Shown piece after piece: positions 13,973 through 18,544 of a DNA stretch of 18,544 bases. The stretch spans positions 1 through 18,544 of the forward strand of contig JAGGUC010000170.1 in assembly GCA_021158735.1 (NCBI GenBank), given 5' to 3'. Below the pieces are notes generated by a model. It made no database searches. It had not been told where the DNA came from and worked only from the letters and a program-made list of their open reading frames with translations. The stretch comes from Desulfurococcales archaeon (GTDB taxonomy: Archaea; Thermoproteota; Thermoprotei_A; Sulfolobales; NBVN01). A program made the translations under genes and the position numbers. Position 1 is the stretch's first letter. Every line of letters starts with the position of its first letter.

Positions 13973-14782
13973 ATGCTTAGGATAGTAGTACCTTTTAAAT
14001 TAGATGAAAAGAAGGTTCCCGTACTTAACTTGGAAGGACAGGAGGTAGATGAAGTACCTCTACCTAAGTTATTTAGTTTACCTGTACGAAAGGACTTAAT
14101 TAGGAGAGCATTCCACTCGGCTTTTACTGCTAGGTTACAACCTAAGGGCAGGGACCCGTTAGCTGGAAAAAGGAGGAGCGGTGAGTCATGGGGTATTGGT
14201 TATGGGCTAGCTAGAGTACCAAGACTAGATAACGGTAGGGCTGTTTTTGCCCCTATGACGAGAGGTGGGAGGCTAGCACACCCGCCAAGAGTTGAGAAGG
14301 TGCTTCATGAGTTAGTGAATAAGAAGGAAAAAACTAGGGCAATACTCTCAGCACTGGCTGCAACATCTATTCCTGAACTTGTGAGGGAGAGAGGACACAT
14401 CTTCTCAGTTAAGACACTTCCTGTTATAGTAGTTAACGACCTAGAGAACATTTCAAGAACTTCTGAGGTTAGGGAGGTGCTAAAGAAGCTTGGCTTATGG
14501 GAGGATGTGGAACGGGCTTATGAGCGAACTCGGATACGGGCTGGGAAAGGCAAGATGAGGGGTAGGCGCTACATAACACCTAAGTCACTCTTGCTAATTG
14601 TGTCAAGGAGTGATGCACCTGCAATTAAATCATTCAGGAACTTACCAGGAGTTGATGCAGTAGTGCCTGATATACTAAGCATACTGCACTTAGCTCCGGG
14701 TGGAGTGCCGGGTAGACTAACAGTCATTACTGCTGATGCCCTCGAAAAGATTAAAGGTAAGTATGAGGTGATCACACCTTGA
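13973..14782 (+). CDS. rpl4: 50S ribosomal protein L4 (uL4, L1e family)
   Basis: This protein has a globular domain on the 50S surface and a long loop entering the exit tunnel. The loop region is seen as ARLQPKGRDPLAGKRRSGES followed by WGIGYGLARVPR; RGGRLAHPPRVEKVLHELVN is typical of the archaeal form. The C-terminal part has KGKMRGRRYITPKSLLLIVS and LHLAPGGVPGRLTVIT. The length is 269 aa. AAGGTGGTC overlaps the L3 stop as Shine-Dalgarno motif, and the ATG is 11 bases after that stop. Confidence 0.97.
   Translation: MLRIVVPFKLDEKKVPVLNLEGQEVDEVPLPKLFSLPVRKDLIRRAFHSAFTARLQPKGRDPLAGKRRSGESWGIGYGLARVPRLDNGRAVFAPMTRGGRLAHPPRVEKVLHELVNKKEKTRAILSALAATSIPELVRERGHIFSVKTLPVIVVNDLENISRTSEVREVLKKLGLWEDVERAYERTRIRAGKGKMRGRRYITPKSLLLIVSRSDAPAIKSFRNLPGVDAVVPDILSILHLAPGGVPGRLTVITADALEKIKGKYEVITP
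14765..14780 (+). promoter_or_regulatory. Hairpin that could mask the L23 ribosome-binding site
   Basis: AGGTG (14766-14770) and CACCT (14775-14779) are perfectly complementary around the loop ATCA, with a G-T wobble pair extending the stem. The 5' arm is the core of the GAGGTGATC Shine-Dalgarno motif for L23, and the 3' arm includes the first base of the TTG start codon. Ribosomes finishing L4 would open it, so it may enforce coupled translation. The stem is short, so the effect is an inference. Confidence 0.35.
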
Positions 14783-15042
14783 TAGATGATTCGAAAATAA
14801 TTAGGCGTGTTGTAGCAACTGAGAAAGCACTAACCTACATAGAGAATCATAATACATTAACATTCATCGTTGATGTAGGGGCAACTAAGCATGATGTGAA
14901 GAGGGTCATTGAGAAATTATTTGATGTTAAAGTAGCTGAAGTAAGGACGCTAATTACTCCAAAAGGCGAGAAAAAAGCTTATGTACGCTTAAAACCAGAA
15001 TACAAGGCATCTGAGATAGCAACAAGGTTAGGCATACTGTGA
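14779..15042 (+). CDS. rpl23: 50S ribosomal protein L23 (uL23)
   Basis: This protein sits at the exit-tunnel mouth and is the docking point for the signal recognition particle and other factors. The 87 residues show the family pattern: IIRRVVATEKALTYIENHNT, TFIVDVGATKHDVKRVIEKL and FDVKVAEVRTLITPKGEKKA, ending YKASEIATRLGIL. The start is TTG at 14779 in a TTGA overlap with the L4 stop. It is preceded by GAGGTGATC, a nearly perfect complement to the archaeal 16S rRNA tail, which compensates for the weak start codon. Confidence 0.96.
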   Translation: MIDDSKIIRRVVATEKALTYIENHNTLTFIVDVGATKHDVKRVIEKLFDVKVAEVRTLITPKGEKKAYVRLKPEYKASEIATRLGIL

Positions 15043-15077
15043 ACAGGGTAAAATCTATAATCAGTGGGTGAGCAGAC

Positions 15078-15800
15078 ATGGGCAAGAGGATACTCGTGCA
15101 GAGGCAGGGTAGAGGGACATCAACTTTCAGATGTCCCAGCCACTTAAGAGTATCACCTGCAAGTTACCCTCCTCCAGCCGACACCACATTAAAAGGTTAT
15201 GTCACGGAGTTAGTTCATGATCCTGGGAGAATGGTACCGCTAGCACACATAGAGCTTGAGAATGGATTTGATTACTACATCCCAGCCGCTGAAGGAATGT
15301 ATGTGGGCCAGGAGGTCTATGCGGGTCCTAACGCTCCCTTGACCGTTGGAAACACATTACCGCTTAAGAACATACCTGAGGGTACGAAAGTCTACAACAT
15401 AGAGCTAAGACCGGGTGACGGAGGTAAGATAGCCAGACAGGCAGGTAGCTACGCCATCATACTCGGGAGGTCAGGTCGCTACACAATCATACTACTGCCG
15501 AGTGGTAAGCAGAAAAGTATTCTCAGTGACGCCAGAGCAACAATAGGTGTGCCTGCTGGAGCAGGTAGAACAGAAAAGCCCTTGCTAAAGGCAGGTGCCG
15601 CCTACTATAAGTGGAGAGCAAAGTCAAGAAAATGGCCTAGGGTAAGAGGCGTTGCTATGAATGCTGTCTCTCATCCTCACGGTGGAGGTCACCACCAGAG
15701 CGTGTCGTTCCCATCTACAGTCTCAAGGAATACACCGCCAGGAAGGAAAGTCGGTCATATTGCTGCCCGCAGGTCTGGCAGGAAGAAGGGTGCTCGCTGA
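15078..15800 (+). CDS. rpl2: 50S ribosomal protein L2 (uL2)
   Basis: This is a large-subunit protein required for subunit joining and peptidyl transfer. The archaeal form starts GKRILVQRQGRGTSTFRCPS. The OB-like domain includes IELENGFDYYIPAAEGMYVG, the SH3-like part carries PLKNIPEGTKVYNIELRPGD, and the universal signature GVAMNAVSHPHGGGHHQS is near residues 190-207. The basic tail ends RRSGRKKGAR. The length is 240 aa. The ATG follows GGGTGAGC and lies 35 bases after L23. In most archaea S19 comes next; here the operon ends at L2. Confidence 0.98.
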   Translation: MGKRILVQRQGRGTSTFRCPSHLRVSPASYPPPADTTLKGYVTELVHDPGRMVPLAHIELENGFDYYIPAAEGMYVGQEVYAGPNAPLTVGNTLPLKNIPEGTKVYNIELRPGDGGKIARQAGSYAIILGRSGRYTIILLPSGKQKSILSDARATIGVPAGAGRTEKPLLKAGAAYYKWRAKSRKWPRVRGVAMNAVSHPHGGGHHQSVSFPSTVSRNTPPGRKVGHIAARRSGRKKGAR

Positions 15801-15896
15801 GCTTCCATAACATAGTTACAGCTTCAAGTAAGCCTCTTTATATTAAATTCGATATACTAGGTTGATGTATAAATAAAGAGAAAGTTAGTGTAGAGT

Positions 15897-15950
15897 TCAG
15901 GCATTGTATTCTCATCATTTTTCTTCAGAGCTTGCACCCTACGCTCACTG
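15897..15950 (-). ncRNA. Candidate C/D-box-like sRNA on the minus strand (weak)
   Basis: Read on the minus strand there is a perfect box ATGATGA (15918-15912), an 11-nt spacer (GAATACAATGC) and CTGA (15900-15897). Six bases upstream of ATGATGA is another CTGA (15928-15925), preceded by the 12-nt sequence AGGGTGCAAGCT. The upstream C box would be GTGAGCG (15948-15942), which departs from the consensus at three positions and leaves a 13-nt spacer. A TATA-like TATTTAGG lies roughly 25 bases ahead of the expected 5' end. The inner half is good and the terminal C box is poor, so this remains a candidate only. Confidence 0.35.
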
Positions 15951-15989
15951 AAAACTCTCGCCTGCTAAGTACCTAAATACATTAATAAC

Positions 15990-16010
15990 ATAAAAATATT
16001 GTAAAAATAC
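15990..16010 (-). terminator. T-rich terminator of the dphB/nucleotidyltransferase operon
   Basis: On the minus strand, 20-40 bases after the stop codon of the nucleotidyltransferase gene, two runs of five T occur close together (TATTTTTAC, then ATATTTTTATG). Archaeal RNA polymerase typically terminates at such runs without needing a hairpin. Confidence 0.5.
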
Positions 16011-16030
16011 CGCTCACTGACATTGCTTTC

Positions 16031-16750
16031 TCACTGAACAGTGCAGTATCTCTTAAGTACCTCTTTTATTATATTTGTTGATGATGCTAAGGGTTCATTA
16101 ACTCGCTCAGACAGCCTCAGAACTTCACAACTTATTCCGCGTTTTTCTAGCTCCTTGATCAAGCTCTCCTCGCTTAAGGGTTGGTCAGGGCCAAGGATTA
16201 TTATGTCAGGTCTGACTTCCTCGATAGACCTATATATATTGTACTCATCTCCCAGAAATGCTCTATAGACGTACTTTATTGATTCAATTATCCTTAGTCT
16301 TGAAGTCTGATCTAAAATCGGTTTTCTACCCTTAACTTTAAGTACGTTCCTGTCTCTGGCTACTACCGCATATACGAGACCGTATTTTGATGCTTCCTTT
16401 AAGTAGTGGATGTGACCTGGGTGAATAAGGTCAAACGTACCGCCGACAAAAACTTTCTTGGGCTCGCTCTTCCGCCACTCAAACTTTACATAGCCAAGTA
16501 TTCTTAGGGAGTCAAGCAGCCCCTCAGCATATGAGATACAGGCAAGCGCTGTTACATAATCACCCATGTTGAAGTAGTGCTTGGAGTCACTCAGATAGAG
16601 CTTTGCTAGCTCAAGCACTTCCTTTTCCTTGCCAGAACCATTAAAGCCTTCTAAGGACTCTGTGACCGCCTTCTCTACCATGTCAATGTATTTTTTAATC
16701 CTGAAGGCTATTTCATCCTTACCTACACACCATTCTACAGAACTCACCAC
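16031..16750 (-). CDS. DUF357 domain fused to a cytidylyltransferase-like (FAD-synthase/RibL-type) domain
   Basis: The protein has two parts. Residues about 15-90 are a helical DUF357 domain (AKLYLSDSKHYFNMGDYVTA, then YAEGLLDSLRILG). Residues about 98-235 are a nucleotidyltransferase of the HxGH superfamily, with GGTFDLIHPGH at 103-113, a conserved Lys/Arg region VLKVKGRKPI, and a C-terminal SSTNIIKEVL. Relatives include archaeal FAD synthase (RibL) and glycerol-3-phosphate cytidylyltransferase; the substrate is not decided by the sequence. The start is GTG at 16750 (or the GTG at 16747) behind AAGGTGAT, within the end of dphB, a 32-base overlap. The two are probably coupled. No alternative start follows for many codons, which supports the overlap. 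Confidence 0.88.
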   Translation of the reverse strand: MVSSVEWCVGKDEIAFRIKKYIDMVEKAVTESLEGFNGSGKEKEVLELAKLYLSDSKHYFNMGDYVTALACISYAEGLLDSLRILGYVKFEWRKSEPKKVFVGGTFDLIHPGHIHYLKEASKYGLVYAVVARDRNVLKVKGRKPILDQTSRLRIIESIKYVYRAFLGDEYNIYRSIEEVRPDIIILGPDQPLSEESLIKELEKRGISCEVLRLSERVNEPLASSTNIIKEVLKRYCTVQ

Positions 16751-17513
16751 GTATCACCTTAAGTGCCTCCTCTTCCATAAAATGAAGTTTAGGTGAGGTT
16801 AGTATTAAGGTGTGAGGGACATCACCTACATCACATTTTCTTAGCTCCTCAAGCGGTAGCGGACATACACTCATTGTAGGAGAACCTAGGGACGCTATAC
16901 CAATGCCCAGTCGCTCAGGAGTAATTACACCTTCACGTCTTACTGACTCTATCTTAAATAGGATGTCTATAGCCTCACCAACTCTCATAGCCACATCTTT
17001 TTCAGCATCTAGTTCGAGAAGTAAAATCGTGTGTAGGTTCCTTCTATCGTTTTCCTTAATGACTTCGTAAGGGTACTCGCTGAGTTTACCCTCATGCGGG
17101 TAGGTAATAGTAGCTATTTTACCTATTTTATATACCATTAAGCCAGACATGGTAAGAGCTGTTGGTATGATGCTAACACCGGGAATTACTTCAAACCTAA
17201 ACCCGTGCTTAACAACATCGACAATTAAGGATATATGGGTTGTCGCAACCAGTGGGTCACCGGGAACCAAAACTGCTACATCACCTTTCTCTAACTCTTT
17301 AATAATTACCTGTGAAAACCTCTCCTCTAGATCCCCTCTCGATAGCGGGATTAATTCTCTTCCAACAATCTTTTCTAATTCATCCCCATCACCTGGCAAT
17401 ATGCTCGTGTACTTGTCAATGAATACCTTTTTGACCTCCTTCACTACCTTAAGTGCCTTAAAAGTCATTAACTCGTGTGTAAGTCCCGTTCCTATTAAGT
17501 ACAGCTTGCCCAT
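16719..17513 (-). CDS. dphB: Diphthine synthase (diphthamide biosynthesis methyltransferase)
   Basis: This enzyme uses SAM to methylate the modified histidine of elongation factor 2 on the way to diphthamide. The 264-aa protein has the tetrapyrrole-methylase fold: the N-terminal LYLIGTGLTHELMTFKAL, then KKVFIDKYTSILPGD, the SAM-binding VAVLVPGDPLVATTHISLI, and FEVIPGVSIIPTALTMSGL, with GIASLGSP near the C terminus. The length is normal for DphB. The ATG lies one base after the stop of the preceding 98-codon gene, with only a weak GGTG motif, so coupling is likely. It overlaps the next gene by 32 bases. Confidence 0.95.
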   Translation of the reverse strand: MGKLYLIGTGLTHELMTFKALKVVKEVKKVFIDKYTSILPGDGDELEKIVGRELIPLSRGDLEERFSQVIIKELEKGDVAVLVPGDPLVATTHISLIVDVVKHGFRFEVIPGVSIIPTALTMSGLMVYKIGKIATITYPHEGKLSEYPYEVIKENDRRNLHTILLLELDAEKDVAMRVGEAIDILFKIESVRREGVITPERLGIGIASLGSPTMSVCPLPLEELRKCDVGDVPHTLILTSPKLHFMEEEALKVIRGEFCRMVCR

Positions 17514-17514
17514 G

Positions 17515-17811
17515 TCACAACACCGCGTGCTTGGAATACATTAATTTTGCTCTGAGGTTTTCCTTATTAATGTCGATACCCTCGACTATCTTGACTACTC
17601 TGCTTAAGAAGTTCCATACTTCGGTCTTAATTTCGGGGACTCCTAACTTCTTAATAACTGAGATACCGTCCCTCTTTACTACTACCTCAGCTTTCATGGC
17701 AATGAGCTCGGTGTACATTCTACTCATAAAGTCACGTGCTGGCACGTCACTTGATATCAGTACCTCAAGCCTGACCCAAGAAACTAGGTCCTGGCCGGGT
17801 AGGTAGTACAT
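17515..17811 (-). CDS. Hypothetical 98-aa protein upstream of dphB
   Basis: I do not recognise the family. The product is soluble with an alternating pattern of strands and helices: WVRLEVLISSDVPARDFMSR, a helix with ELIAMKAEVVVKRDG, a second unit VPEIKTEVWNFLSRVVKIVE, and a short basic tail. The ATG at 17811 has AGGGGCTC nearby as a possible Shine-Dalgarno motif. The stop is one base from the dphB ATG, so the two are surely cotranscribed. Any role in diphthamide or flavin metabolism is only a guess from context. Confidence 0.75.
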   Translation of the reverse strand: MYYLPGQDLVSWVRLEVLISSDVPARDFMSRMYTELIAMKAEVVVKRDGISVIKKLGVPEIKTEVWNFLSRVVKIVEGIDINKENLRAKLMYSKHAVL

Positions 17812-17843
17812 AATAATATTGAGCCCCTTAATGTACTTTAGTT

Positions 17844-18140
17844 CTATAACTCTAAAGCTAAGTACGACATGATTAAGTCCTTCACATCAGCCTCCGCGAA
17901 TGCCGCGAGTACATGCTCCTGCTTTACTAGACCCTCTAAACTTTCTAAGATAGTATTTAGTCTGTACACATACTCTCCCTCAGCAACTAAGCTATTACCT
18001 GTTAACGAGAATTTAATAATGAGTGTGGTTTGCCAACTCCAGAAAAACTTAACTTCGTTAACACAATTATTGCTGGTAGCGGAGTATGAGCTATAGGACG
18101 GACTTGAAAGAGTGGTTGAGTATAGCAAGTAGATTATCAT
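17844..18140 (-). CDS. Hypothetical small protein, first gene of the dphB operon; start uncertain
   Basis: The frame is open from an ATG at 18140, which lies inside gatC on the other strand, to a stop at 17844. The last 65 or so residues look like real protein (SLTGNSLVAEGEYVYRLNTI, then ESLEGLVKQEHVLAAFAEAD, ending IMSYLALEL). The first 30 residues are a serine/tyrosine-rich stretch antisense to the start of gatC and the spacer, and are probably not translated. No ATG, GTG or TTG occurs in frame between about residue 6 and the convincing part. The true start is therefore either upstream, overlapping gatC, or a rare codon such as ATT. It lies 32 bases ahead of the next hypothetical gene. Family not recognised. 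Confidence 0.5.
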   Translation of the reverse strand: MIIYLLYSTTLSSPSYSSYSATSNNCVNEVKFFWSWQTTLIIKFSLTGNSLVAEGEYVYRLNTILESLEGLVKQEHVLAAFAEADVKDLIMSYLALEL

Positions 18141-18379
18141 TGATTAAAGTAGACGTAAGGAGTGAGGAAAGAATACTTGAAGACTTCATAAAAATAATAG
18201 AGTTCTTTAATCAATTACGCGAAGTGAATGTTGAGAATGTTGAGCCTTTATTCATAAATCCTGCCGGTGATCATGTTGTCCGCGAGGATAAACCAAGAAA
18301 ATGTCTAGATGTAAGTGAGGTACTACTTAACACTAAGGAAAGAGTTGATGGTTACATAAAAGGACCAAAAACACTGTGA
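18086..18379 (+). CDS. gatC: Asp-tRNA(Asn)/Glu-tRNA(Gln) amidotransferase subunit C
   Basis: GatC is the small stabilising subunit of the GatCAB amidotransferase, which converts Asp-tRNA(Asn) (and in some organisms Glu-tRNA(Gln)) to the amide form. The 97-aa protein fits the family: an N-terminal helix with RILEDFIKIIEFFNQLREVN, then VENVEPLFINPAGDHVVRED, KPRKCLDVSEVLLNTKERVD and the final GYIKGPKTL. I use the ATG at 18086; an in-frame TTG at 18104 is an alternative. The Shine-Dalgarno motif (GCGGAG) is weak and very close, so the transcript may be nearly leaderless. It is followed directly by gatA. Confidence 0.93.
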   Translation: MSYRTDLKEWLSIASRLSLIKVDVRSEERILEDFIKIIEFFNQLREVNVENVEPLFINPAGDHVVREDKPRKCLDVSEVLLNTKERVDGYIKGPKTL

Positions 18380-18390
18380 GGTATGCCTGC

Positions 18391-18544
18391 ATGAAGGTGC
18401 CATTAACAATTAATGAACTTAAGGAATACGTCGTGAACGACCCGGATTTTATTCTTGAATACGTAGAGAGAACATATGATGTCATAAGCAGTATTGAGCC
18501 TAAGGTGAGGGCATTCATTACGTTAAGGCCTAGAGAGGAAGTGA
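18391..18544 (+). CDS. gatA: Amidotransferase subunit A, N-terminal fragment
   Basis: Only about 51 residues lie in the window and the gene continues past the right edge. They match the helical start of GatA, the amidase subunit that releases ammonia from glutamine or asparagine: TINELKEYVVNDPDFILEYV, then a segment SSIEPKVRAFITLRP typical of the region before the catalytic domain. The ATG at 18391 follows TGAGGT formed around the gatC stop. An in-frame GTG at 18376 overlapping that stop is less likely. Order gatC-gatA as in many operons. Confidence 0.85.
   Translation, partial: MKVPLTINELKEYVVNDPDFILEYVERTYDVISSIEPKVRAFITLRPREEV

Noticed and set aside
18333..18518. Minus-strand frame at the right edge
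   Set aside because: It is antisense to gatC/gatA, without ribosome-binding site or recognisable content.
1..18544. Mobile elements, CRISPR arrays, toxin-antitoxin or phage genes
   Set aside because: No transposase, integrase, regularly spaced repeats or defence domains were seen on either strand; the region is core translation machinery.

Overview
This window is archaeal and most likely comes from a thermophilic member of the TACK group (Crenarchaeota/Thermoprotei). The evidence is the archaeal gene order of the large ribosomal-protein cluster, the presence of archaeal/eukaryotic-only members (eL32, eL19, eS4), an RNase P protein (Rnp1/Rpp29) inside the cluster, diphthine synthase, a DUF357-type nucleotidyltransferase, Shine-Dalgarno motifs of the GGAGGTGAT type, TATA-like promoters and at least one C/D-box guide RNA. 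I cannot fix the genus from sequence alone.

Region 1 (1-8984, minus strand, read right to left) is a tight operon: L22, S3, L29, Rnp1, S17, L14, L24, S4e, L5, S14, S8, L6, L32e, L19e, L18, S5, L30, L15, then secY, which runs off the left edge. Genes overlap by ATGA/GTGA-type junctions or are separated by a few bases. Many start codons are GTG or TTG behind strong Shine-Dalgarno motifs. S14 (54 aa, GTG start) lies between L5 and S8.

Region 2 (9145-11004, plus strand) holds the RNA ligase gene rtcB and a 133-codon gene of unknown function. They sit exactly where S19 and L22 would normally be adjacent.

Region 3 (11101-12623, minus strand) carries, in transcription order, a 37-codon basic mini-ORF, a SPOUT-type RNA methyltransferase of the family that usually precedes L3, and S19. 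Region 4 (12942-15800, plus strand) carries L3, L4, L23 and L2, pointing away from region 3. The ancestral run methyltransferase-L3-L4-L23-L2-S19-L22 has therefore been broken into three pieces with the L3-L2 block inverted. The 303-base divergent spacer between regions 3 and 4 contains a convincing double-guide C/D-box sRNA with both guide spacers exactly 12 nt. Its D' guide appears to match 23S rRNA.

Region 5 (15801-16030) is a non-coding spacer with a T-rich minus-strand terminator and a weaker second C/D-like candidate. Region 6 (16031-about 18050 or 18140, minus strand) is an operon of two unknown small proteins, diphthine synthase and a DUF357-nucleotidyltransferase fusion. Region 7 (18086 to the right edge, plus strand) begins the tRNA amidotransferase genes gatC and gatA, the latter cut by the window end.

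The common theme is translation: ribosomal proteins, rRNA/tRNA modification and repair (methyltransferase, guide RNA, RtcB), tRNA 5' processing (Rnp1), EF-2 diphthamide synthesis, protein export and Asn/Gln-tRNA formation. I saw no mobile elements, CRISPR arrays, tRNA or rRNA genes.
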